In this document: positions 15,201-27,200 of the stretch, piece after piece
How the letters are laid out: every line of letters begins with the position of its first letter
How positions within the stretch are numbered: the stretch's first letter is position 1
Assembly (NCBI RefSeq): GCF_028858725.1
Contig: NC_084776.1
Coordinates: 3,782,001-3,846,000, forward strand
Reading direction: 5' to 3'
From: Colius striatus
Taxonomy: Eukaryota; Chordata; Aves; Coliiformes; Coliidae
DNA length: 64,000 nt
Notes under the pieces: model-generated
What the model was told of the DNA's origin: nothing
Database searches by the model: none
What the model saw: only the letters and a program-made list of their open reading frames with translations
Program-made: the position numbers and the translations under genes

Positions 15201-18200
15201 GATCACTTGGAGGTACATGCTTTATGTTTTTTAGGACAAGTTAAGGATATGATTAAATTAGTTAGATTTTAAAATACCAGTGATACAGATGTTTGTGCCC
15301 AAACATGCTTTTTTTTTTTCCTGTTTATTATTCAGTAATTTCCTGTGTTGTTCAATAAAGGTGGAATAAAATGCCCTTGTCCCACTGGTTTAGGTATTTT
15401 AGCTAGTTTTTGATTTATCTCATGCTCTGTCGTTAGGTACCGACTTCAAACCGTCAAATCCTTGGCTGGAGTGAGTCTTATGCTAAGGTTACTGTGGGCT
15501 TGTCTCAAATGGGATGATATGGCAGCCAAAGCTCCACCTGGAGGAGGAACTACACGTACAGGTACTAGTTCTTTACATTTCTGAGTTTCTTAATGCCAAA
15601 GCTCTTGCTGTTGGTTTTGAGCGTTATACTCATTCCAAGCGTTTCTGTAAAGGCTTGCTGTTAGCTACAGCAGCTGGAGTTTTTGTAGTCAACAGTTTGT
15701 GCTAGTTGCTCTTTCTTTACCTTGAGTATATTGGGTTGATGGGAGACTTAGCTTTTCTTTGTTTTCTGTTATTAACCTCCTGGGACTGACTTGTTGTAGA
15801 AACATCTGAAACTGAAATTACAACAACAGAAATAATCAAGCGAAGAGATGTTGGTCCGTACGGGATCCGGTCAGAGTACTGTATAAGAAAAATTATTTGT
15901 CCCATTGGTGTACCAGAGGCTCCAAAAGGTATGTTTGTTTGTACTTTCTTTTCCCCCCTTTCCTACAAAACAAAGAAAATTAAGGTAACTGGAGCTTTAC
16001 ATTAATTCCACCATCAAGGGAGCAAATGCAGCTTGACTTGAACCATGCACCTGTGTGGAGCAAATGATGCTTTTAACTAACTGATGTGGTTTATCTGAAG
16101 CTCAAGGCCTTCCTGTTCATAAAATGAAACTGAAAGAGACACTAAATCTTGGTTTATGATTGAACTTAACATGTGTGTTTTGACTGTTCTCTAAAGAAAC
16201 TCCAACACCCCAGAGGAAGGGACTGCGTTCAAGTGCACTAAGGCCAAAAAGGCCAGAAACACCCAAGCAAACGGGCCCTGTTATAATTGAAAGTTGGGTA
16301 GCAGAGGAGGAATTGGAGCTATGGGAGATCAGGGCATTTGCTGAGAGGTAAGTGAACTCAAATGAGCTTTTAAAGAAAGCAGTTTGAATTTGTGTCTGTT
16401 AAATAAAAGTCCCCACTAGAGAGCACAAGCGTGGTGGCCACCATCAGCAAAACCAGATGTGTTGTGTTTGTAGTGTGTCATTTGATAATGATAGTCAAGC
16501 TTCAAGTTGTAAAGCTAAACTGCTGGTACCAAAGCTAATTTATGCAGATCTTAACATCAATTTTTCCATGCTTATGAGCTAATCACTGTTAGTATGCTAA
16601 AAGGCTTTTACAGTAATGCATGGAAAGGCTTTAGGCTGCTCAGTATATGTTTAACTATTTCTGTACTATAAAGAAAGCAAATGTATACAAGTAAAGGTAA
16701 CTTCAGCCTGAGAATATTCAAGTCATAAAGTTAATATTTTCAGTATTGTATGCTTAGAGTTGGATCAACATTTCTGAGACTCTTGGAAAGGAATGTTTTA
16801 AGTTAATGGTATGGCATAGGTTGTTTGCAGTCTCAGGTATAATTATCAATCCCATTTTTTATTAATAGCTTCTTGTAAGGTGTTGCAGTAGTTTAGCTCC
16901 AGAATATTGATGGGATATTGCACACAACTTGAGTAGTTTATTTCAAAGTCATTTTAAAGCTATGACCAATTTTTCAGTAGTGTTCAGTCTTGACATTTGT
17001 TCTTGTAAGAGCAATTAAGCTGGATAAACCAAAATCCAGTTGGATGGTTGGATTTTATGTGGTGGTATAACTTACTTTTGGTTGTGTCTTTGGCAGGGTG
17101 GAGAAGGAAAAGGCACAGGCAGTTGAACAACAGGCTAAGGTTAGTGAACAGAAGAAGGCTGAGGAGTTCAAGGCCCAATTGGAGGCTCAACTAAAACACC
17201 AACGATTGGCTGCCCAGCAGGTGGGGGAACTCTGGGTAGTCCCACCTGTCAGCAACTATGCACTGGTAGTCCACATGCATTAGCATATGAGAAACTAAGT
17301 TTATGCCCATCTTACACCATTTTCCAAATAGTTTCCATCTCCTGTGCAAACTAAGCCATCATACAATGCTGCTTCCACTGTCTAGGTTGGTTATTTTGCA
17401 ATGGGCTTAAGGCAAAGATTGGTTTGGGTTGCTTTTGGGGATTTTTTTCCTCACTCATTTTACAACACTTTAAAAAGATTTAGTTTGTTTCCATTTTAAT
17501 AGAAGGCTGAGAAGCACCAGTCTCAAGGTCAGGTCTGCAGTGTTCTGTGATGCCATGGAAAACTGCCTTGGTGTATATCTGACTTGGGAATGCAACTACA
17601 TTTGTTCCTCATGCTTCAATTAAATTGAATCTGTAGCTTCTATCCAATCTTAACTTGGCTGAATGAAGCCCCCTGATAATTTGATATAAATATATGCATA
17701 TTTATAGGTGTATGTGTATACAAATGTATGCAATTAAAATTGGGAAACCTAATGCCATGTTGGTATTTCACAGAAATATGCTTTTTTCCAGCTTACTCCT
17801 TTTTCAACTTCCCTGAAGACAATACATTACTAGTGAATGCTCTGAGTTCTGGGCATTACCACAATGTAATGCTAAGGGAAGTTTAAATAAATAAATAGGG
17901 ATAATTCCAGTAACATGGGGAAGAATCTTAGATTACTTGGAAGTTTAAAAGAGCTTACTGATAGTATCATTCCACTAAGTGGCTTTGTAAATGAAATGTA
18001 CCTTCCTGACAGTTACAGCACAGAAGGTTGCTGGGTAGGGGAAGGGATTTTTGAACCTAATTTTTTAAGCAGGCTGCAAACTGGATTTACAGTTAAAAGA
18101 CTAATTTTTCAAATTGCATTCTGAATGCTGAAGTAGAATGATACAGTCTCTTAATGTTTTTCCTGTAACTGTCAGGATCTCAGTGCAGGCAGCTCTAAAC

Positions 18201-21200
18201 TTAATACATGCCAGTAATAACCTGTTAATGATGATGTGATGCAGGCTGGATGCACGTGGTCAAAGCCAGAGAGATGGATATTTTCAGAGTTTTTTTAACC
18301 TTTCACATTATTCTGAGACTAATTAGTAAGTTTTCTTTAAAGTAAAATGTGCAGTGAAATGAACATAAACTGAGGATTTTGAGGTTACTGTAAAGGAGAA
18401 TTTCTGCACCTATAAGCAGAGCTGTAATTCTGCAGGTCAAGGAGTCTCATGCTACAGGGTGTGCAAGCAGCTCCTTGAACTGTCCTACCAGAGTCCTTTA
18501 TTTTTCAAGAGAGAGCATTGGTTGTACAAAATGTGAACTTGCTAATTGTCCCTTTGTTCAACTTCTTTCTCCATTGCATAGAAACGCCTGGAGCAGCAGA
18601 AGCAGATCCCTGCAGCAGGCGTGGTCTCTGCAGCCACCACAGCCACCACCACTGCAACTACTGTCTCCACACCACAGAAGGTTGTGGTTGGCCCTTTAGC
18701 AGGCCCAGTCCCCACTGGAACCAAAGTAGTACTTGCTACAAAAGTGGGTTCTCCAGCTACAGTAACATTCCAACAGAACAAGAATTTCCATCAGACTTTT
18801 GCTACTTGGGTTAAACAAGGCCAATCTTCAACAGGTAAGCAGCCATTTGTCATGGAAGGAACACGTGTTGCAGTTCATCCTACATATATGGCACCTGCAT
18901 CTTCTCCAGAATATATAGCAGTGTTACATTTCTTGTCATCTTTGCTCTTAGCTCTTTTGCTTAGTCAGCAGGACATTTCTTAGGTAATACCTGTCTATTT
19001 TTTTCTTTGTTCAACCTTGCTTAGGTAGTCTTATTTCTGACCAGTCTCATTTCTTGCTGACAGTTGTAATCATTGATAATGAAAGCATTCTCTGCTGTAA
19101 CATACTGTTTCCAAAAAAGAATCTTAAGCAGAGAAAGTGTGACACATTCAAAAATGATTGTAAAAATAATCCTGTAGTTTTGCTGTCTCATACTTGAACA
19201 TAGTCATTTCACTGACTAATTATTCTGCTCTAAAACTGACTGTTCTGTGTACCTCAATAGCCACTAGCACAGCTGCCACTTCAGCCACAACCATTGCCAG
19301 CACAGGGCAGACCTTCCAGATCTCAGGCAGCCCAGTAACGATGGCAGGGAAAGTGATAACTAAGCTGCCACTCCCTGCAAACAGCAAGATTGTTGCCGTC
19401 AATGTGCCATCAACTCAAGGAGGTAGGGGAAAGGGAACTGAATTCCAAATGTATTCCAGCTTGCTGGTTAATTCTCCATTGACACTTATTTTCCCAGTAA
19501 ACTGCAATTTAAAGGGGGGAAAAAAAAGTATTACATGTAGATACACAAGTTTCTAGAGCTTGTTCCCCCCTGTACTGTATATTTGTGTCTGTTGGGGAAA
19601 AATGCAAGTTTTTTTTGCCTGTAAATTATTCTGCATTTCATAGTGCAAAATTAGAAGCTTTATTTTTAATGATGTGGAATGAAGCATGCTTTTTTTTTGT
19701 TAGCTAAATTATACATCAACAAAACAACTGTCTTCCCACAAACAAGCTGCTGCTCTTAGTTCTTAATACCTATGTCTGCTCTTCAGTGGGGAGCGAGACT
19801 TTGACTTCAAACTAAGACTAGCATTTTTGTCTTGCCTCAAGAAGAGGATTTAGTGTTTTGAGATTTATGAATTTATATGAAACAGAAATGTCCTCACTTT
19901 ACTCAGCATCTGAGGAAATCACAAAGGCTGCTAGTTTTGCATTGAAATTTCTTAGGTGACAGGAAAGCATTACCCGTTACCTTCTGCCCCACAAGCCTGT
20001 AGGTGAAAGGTATTTCAACTGGTCTCCTACATTTTAAATCAGATTATAGCTTTTAATGGTTGTATACTACTAATTTGTGGCACCATGTCAATGCAAGGAC
20101 TTACCTGCAGTTCTAATCAGACTGATCTTTGTGAAGATACGCTCTTTCCTTATTCTTCTCTGAAATGCCTATTTCTTAACTTAAAATGTAGTGGGACTAT
20201 CAGCAAAGCTCAGTGCTGCTGCTTTTTACAAAGTGACAAAGGCTCTCTCAAGGAATGTTGAAAGATTCAAAGCTGTTCTAGAAACCTGGAGACTGATTGC
20301 TAAATGCCATCCTGGAGTTGCTTGTACTTCTTTTGCTGGCAGTCACATCATTAATCAATTCTCAATTTCTCTTTAATTAGGTGTTGTTCAAGTTCAGCAA
20401 AAGGTACTGGGTATCATTCCATCAACTACAGGTGCAAGTCAAACATTTACTTCATTCCAGCCAAGGACAGCAACTGTAACCATTAGGCCAAATACCACAG
20501 GGACATTAGGAACAACAAGCACTTCACAAGTAAGATATCTTCCTCATCATCTTTTAATGCCAGAAATGTGGGTGGATACATCTTAAGTTACTGGCAGATA
20601 GTACAAGTTCTGTCTAGTCACTTTTCAATGTTTTTGGTTTATCCCAGCAATAGTGTTCATGGATCCTTTATTCCAAGGAGCTACAACAACTCTCTCCAGT
20701 TGGAAAAATTAGTGGTTTAGAGCTTGGTGGACCTTAATGGTTCAAGCGTAGATGAAGAAATAACTGCATCTGCCTGTGTCCTAATATTTCCTGCTGTATG
20801 CAACAAAACCCACAACACTACAAACTCAAACAAAAAAAAAACCCTTGATGGCACATGCCAAGGGCTGTTCCCACAAGCTGACATGTGCTGTGTGTTGTGG
20901 TGTGTGTAGGTGGTGCCAGGGACACCGCTGCGCCCCGGCATGACCGTGATCCGGACCCCGCTTCAGCAGTCGGCGCTGGGAAAGACCATCATTCGAACAC
21001 CTGTAGTGGTGCAACAAGGTATTCTTCCAGCCAGTAGGTTCACTTTAATATCTCAATTTCCAGTGTGACACCCATGGTTTGTTTCTTCGTAAATCCTTTC
21101 CGTACCATATGTCCTGATGTGACAATAACTCATTTTGGTGCTTCACATCTAACGAGTGCCTGTTCTCTGGCTTTTGAATGTGGTGCTTGCAGGCTTTGTC

Positions 21201-24200
21201 AGTGTTGTTCAGTATTGACACTGGGAAATCTAGGGCTTATTTTTAAGTCCATTGATTTGAAAGCAAACAAAAAAGTTGAGACAATTGTGCAGTGAGAAAG
21301 CTGCTTTTTTGGGTTTTTTGAAGACCATGTGAATGTTTGAAGTGTTCCATGAGTATGTAGATTAAATTAAAATAGAAGATGTTTTGCAGATGTTGTTCAC
21401 TCAGCCACACAGACAAATGGTTTGTAAAGATTCCTGTGCAGACTTCAGTGTTTGCTTCACTTGTCTGAGTATACACCATTGCAAGTTGTGACTCGGAGGG
21501 CTGCTGTGCAGAAACGTGTTTCTTATCAGTTATTCTCTTACAGGTCAGACACAGCAAGTGGTGACTCAAATAATCAGGGGGCAACCTGTTTCAACAGCAG
21601 TTTCTAGTACCAGCACAGCTTCTACCAGTGCTGGGCAGAAGACAGTCACAAGTCCTGGAACACCACCACAGCAGATACAGCCACAGACCCCAGCACAGCC
21701 CCCACGCCCGCAGCAGGGACAAGTTAAACTTACAATGGCTCAGCTCACACAGCTAACACAAGGACAGGTACAATGTTTTACAGCTTTCTGGGCGTGGAAA
21801 TGTGCTAATACTTATGATACATCTTATCAAGTCTTTGGATTTCAGCAGTGTAGTGTATCCACTCATAAATTCTGCCCTTCATGTAGGATAATTACAGACT
21901 GAAAGATGCTTAACCAGGTATGTCAGGCTTTACATGACACTTCTTACTGTGTTCCCCGGTAATGTCACAGGCATCAGGAAAGTTTAGCAGTATGGAAAAA
22001 AGTGTTTGCATTAATAGCAGTAAGGGACATAATAATTTTGTATGACCTGTTTTGTAGACCTTCAGAACATAATGTTCATTCCTTGTCTTCTGATTTTGTG
22101 TGAAGATTTAGTTCTCACTCATGTTATCCACAGTCTCAGAGGAAAAATTACAGAATCTGGAACTAGAGGAGGAGAAAGTTCTTACAGCTTCTGCTCAGAT
22201 CATGAAGGTCTGTTGGCAAAAAATGAGTTTAGAACCAAGCATAGGAGAAAAATAAACTTCTGTGAGTTACTGTAATAACTCTTCTTCAAATTATAAGTGG
22301 TGTGTAAATCATTGTGATGTACAGGCTTATTGCTGCCAGGTAAGATTTTTATACATGAAACAAAACTCAGAGTTCATTTCCAAACCAAAAGACTGAGAAG
22401 GATTTTTGAAGGCACCTTGTTCTCTTCTGTGGTTTCACAACATGTGGAGTTATGCATCAAGGTTTTGGGACCGTACCTGACCTTCTCCGTCACTGAGTTG
22501 AGAATGATGTCAGAGCTGCCCCAGTGTCAGCTTAAGCAACAGAAATTCACAGTACATTGGACTGAGCAGTCAGTTCTGAAAGCTCTCGGTTTGGTGGGAT
22601 CTGATACACAGTCAGGAAATTCAGTGGAGGGAACTTCTACACAAACTGTTGTGGTTCTTGAGAAAGTGATTAATAGTATGTCTAAAATTATCCATGCTCT
22701 ATGTTGCTTGTAAATTTGAGGAACAAAGATGCTCTATTTTAGCTGCTTTCTATCTAGGCTTCTTGTCAGTATTTGGATGAAAATACATTTGACTCCAACC
22801 CAATAATCTTTTGATCTTCTGTCTAAGAATTATATCACTAATTCATCAATCTTAACTTCTTTTTTAGGGTGGCAGTCAAGGATTAACTGTGGTAATTCAG
22901 GGACAAGGTCAAACTACTGGCCAATTGCAATTAATCCCTCAGGGTGTGACTGTAATACCTGGGCCAGGACAACAGCTTATGCAAGCAGCTATGCCAAATG
23001 GTACAATTCAGAGATTTCTTTTCACCCCACTGCCAGCAGCTGCTACTACAGCTACCACAACCACAACAACAGTTTCTACTTCAACCTCGGGTAAGCATTG
23101 TTCCGTTCAGCAGGGAAATAAGGCTTTCACTTTGGGTCTGTGGGAGTTGTGCAGTTGGAGATGGTCTGTTATCACAGTAAATTTGTTGGAAGTTTTTTAT
23201 TAGCTTAGAAGCCTCTTGAATTTCTGCACAGAGCTTTGCAGTAGATCTAAAAGGTTCAAATTAGTGAGGTTCATAGATGTGTCATTTGAGTACTTGTTTT
23301 TATCTTTCACAGCTCCAGGGGACCAGAAGCAAACTCTGCAGGCACAGCCAACATCAGGGCTGCCTCCAGCTCAGCCCCAGCCTCAGGGTCAGCAGCAGGC
23401 CCAGCCCCACGCACAGAGTCAGAGCGCTCAGGCTGTGCCACAGGCACCTCAGCCAGCACCTCAGCCTGAAACTCAGAGCCAGCCCGAATCTCAGACTCCA
23501 GCCTCTGCTGACTCTCCTGTCACACCCGAAGCACAACCGTCTAAATCTCCAGTTCAGTCTCCAGCACAGACCCAGGCTCAAGGGCAGTCTCCAGTGCAAG
23601 TCCAGAGTCAGCCGCAGACTGCAATCCTGCAACAAGGCCAGTCCCAAGTCCAGCCTCAGCCACCAGCTCAGGTGCAGACTACAACCCAACAACAGATTCA
23701 GATGCAGCCCCATGCTCCCATACAAATTCAAGCTCAGCTGCAGCAATCACAACCTCAGGTTCAGACTTCGGTCTCAACCCTTCCAACTACTCAAAGTTTA
23801 AATCAGGTTCCTGTGCAATCCCCAGCTCGTCCTCAGCTGCAACTTCAGCAGCCTCCAACAAAGGTTATTACAGTGCCTCAGCTTCAGCAACAAGTCCAAG
23901 TTCTCTCTCAGCTTCAGTCACATGTTGTGGCTCAGATACAAGCCCAACAAGGCAGTGTGCCCCAGCAGATCAAGCTGCAGTTACCTATTCAGATGCAACA
24001 AACTAGACCAGTGCAGGCTCACCAGATTCAGAATGTTGTAACAGTTCAAGCAGCTAGTGTTCAGGAGCAGCTGCAGAGAGTTCAGCAGCTCAGGGAGCAG
24101 CAACAGAAGAAAAAGCAGCAACAGATAGAAATTAAACGTGAGCACACCCTTCAGGCTTCTAATCAAAGTGACATTATCCAGAAACAGGTAAAGTTAACAG

Positions 24201-27200
24201 AAGGAAATTAAACCTTAATGAATGAAACACATCTCATTTTAAATGCCTGTTCTTGTTGCCAATGTTAATACATTTGATAGGCAGTTAATTTGGTTCTTTC
24301 AAAGTTAGTGCACGATTGCTTTTGGCAATTTAATTAAATACTCAAAGTTAATTCAGCACATCGAGTCAATTGTACCACGTTTGCAGTGTTCTATCATCTC
24401 AACTTACCACTAGCTGCTGGGACAATATCTCTTTCTTCTCAGTTCAGGAAAGACAGGTTATAGGTAGGAGAGCTGATGTTCTGAACACATGTACAGTACT
24501 GCCATTGCCTGCTCTAGGAAACTGAGGTTTCAAAGAGGTATCTGAAACGTAATGCTGTTGGATGGCTGCAGGGCTTCAAAAAACCACCCCAACCATGTAT
24601 ATATAAACTAAACTCTTACCGTTTTAAAAAGTAGAACAACCAGTCACTGAAGAAATACTGTCAATTTACTTCTAGTCCTTAGGTTTAAACTCAACATAAG
24701 CCAAAATGTCCTGTGGAGGGGAGTGAGGTGATGTTAATTTTCAATTTCATTTTCAAATCATTGCTTTAAACAAGAACTACTCCCCTGATAAAATCAGTTT
24801 TGTTTTGTCACTTGTTGAAATAAGTAACACTTCAACCTTTTCTTGAACTAAGGAAATGTCCTGGTTCTCCCAGTAATATTGTGAAATACTGGCTGAAGTG
24901 TTCATCTTTTATCTTGGGTTCTCTGTCATCCTACAGGTTGTTATGAAACAGAATGCTGTCATAGAACACTTGAAACAGAAGAAGACACTGACTCCAGCTG
25001 AGAGGGAAGAAAATCAGAGGTGAATGTGCATCATAGTACATCTTTGGATGTGAAAGTTTTATATAGTGGGATAAGAAAACACTTAAGGGAATTTTGCTAT
25101 GTTTAAATTGGTTGAAGTAACACTCAAAAGTAACTTTCATAACGATGTTCTGAAGTTATGGCATCCTTTCTATGCACAGTTTTCTTTTGATTGTATGTTT
25201 TCCAAATTCAATATTGCATTGCATGTCTTTGGAACTGGCCACAGTTTTTAAATTCAAGATAAAAACCATCCTTGAAGAAGCACAGAATGGGAAATGAATT
25301 GTTCTGTGGCAAGAAAAGAAACCCTGGGTTTTATTTGTCCCCTATCATGACAGTTTGTTTCTGTTACTGTCCACGGTACCTCCCACTCCCAAAAGGAACT
25401 GAAGCTTTGGAAGGTAGTGCTGTCCCACAAACTAGGAGGCTTTATGTTTGAAGCTGCTAAACACACATTTGGAGTTGGTCATTTGTCTTGGGGTTATTTT
25501 GACTGCTTTTTGCTCCTGCAGTAGCTTCAGTTGGATACTCAGAAGTGTGTGTTGTCAGACAGTAACAAAAAGAACGGTTCTTTGTAGAAGATTTTGATCA
25601 TGAAATCAGAGTACAAGCTCAGATTGCAAGTCTCTCACTAGGTGCTACTCACGTAGTGTTCACACTCCATAAAGAATGAGGTGTTTTGTCACGTACCCTT
25701 CACTTAGTGGTGTCAGACAGGTAAATTGGTGTTTAGACTGACACCATTCAAATTTGGAAAAAGAAGTTGTAAGTAGCTTGGTTGATGGTACAGCTGTCTT
25801 TCCATCTCATCGAGCTTTTTTTCTTCTCAGAAATGTAGTTTGGATATCTTACCAGGTGAAAAAACAGGGTAAACTAAGTAGATAAAGTGCAAGAAAGAAA
25901 CACAAATTAAATGACATTTTATAGCCTTACAAAACAGGTGCCATATTGCAAAGCATGTCATCAAAACACAGTTGTATATGAAAAGGCAGGATATCTGAGT
26001 CTCAGACTACAGACTCAGCAGCAGCTCCTTGTCCCAGCCATTGCTGTTTTGTTGTTTGCTTTCAACCTCTTATGTCAATGTGGGTTATTTTTCGTGTTCT
26101 CTGTGGCAATGAGAAGCATTTAGTTTTCTGGTGGGTTTGAAATGGAATAAGAAGACAAAATTAAATTCAGAACAAGCAAAATATGTTCATTTTCTGATTG
26201 AAATATAAAGCAGAACAACAGAATTTGCAGAACAAATGAGCAGAAGAGATTTATAGCTGAGCGTTCAACATGCAGATGACAAATTAATCCTGAGTTGTTG
26301 TTAGTGAAGAACCTGGGAACTGTTTTAGAGTGAACTCTATAGACTGAAAAATATCTGCCAGTCCTTATGCCAAAAACACTAAGTAATATCTGGTGGTCAC
26401 TGGAGGATGGAAATGTATGTTTTAGAAGTTAAAGGCTTCTGCTTGCTTTCATCCTACATCAGAAAAATACAAGATCCAGCATTTTCAAGCATGTCTGTGG
26501 AAACTGGATTGAGTGAAAATATCTGTCATGGTTCTGAAGCCTAAGCTTTCTTAGGAATTTTAGAGGGGAACAGGAGGAATGACTTGTCCTCAGATGTCTT
26601 AAGTGAAATTGGAACTGATCCTCCTTAGCCTGACTAGGGACTTGGTCTCTCCCAGTGGTGTTCTAGTAAATGAGTGGGAGCAATGTGTGTCACTTAAATT
26701 TGCCTTGTACATCTTAAGAAATACAATGGTTTGGCTTGCAGCTTGCATAGGCTGGGCAATTAAATGATTCTGCATTCCCAAATGGGGATAAATAGGCAGC
26801 TCAACACAATGCATGTTTCCTTTTTCTTCTCCAGAATGATTGTGTGCAACCAAGTGATGAAATATATTCTGGATAAGATAGACAAAGAAGAAAAACAGGC
26901 AGCTAAGAAACGGAAGCGAGAAGAGAGCGTAGAGCAGAAGCGTAGTAAGCAGAATGCTACGAAGCTCTCAGCTCTGCTTTTCAAGCATAAAGAACAGCTG
27001 AAAGCTGAAATATTGAAAAAAAGAGCACTTTTGGACAAAGATCTACAGATTGAAGTACAGGTAAGGGTGGTTATTCTTAAAGACTGATTTGATTTTAAGC
27101 CAAGAGGCCATTTCTATGTTAATTTCTTAATTTGTTTGTTTGCTCAGTGAGATTTTAAGGCAAATAGAGGAAGAAGTTGTGGCTGTGCTGTGTGGATCTC

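Noticed and set aside
23277-23801. 174-codon open stretch in another frame of the Gln-rich exon, and a minus-strand partner
   Set aside because: Shadow frames of CAG/CCA-rich coding sequence. The frame that splices correctly and matches human BPTF is the other one.
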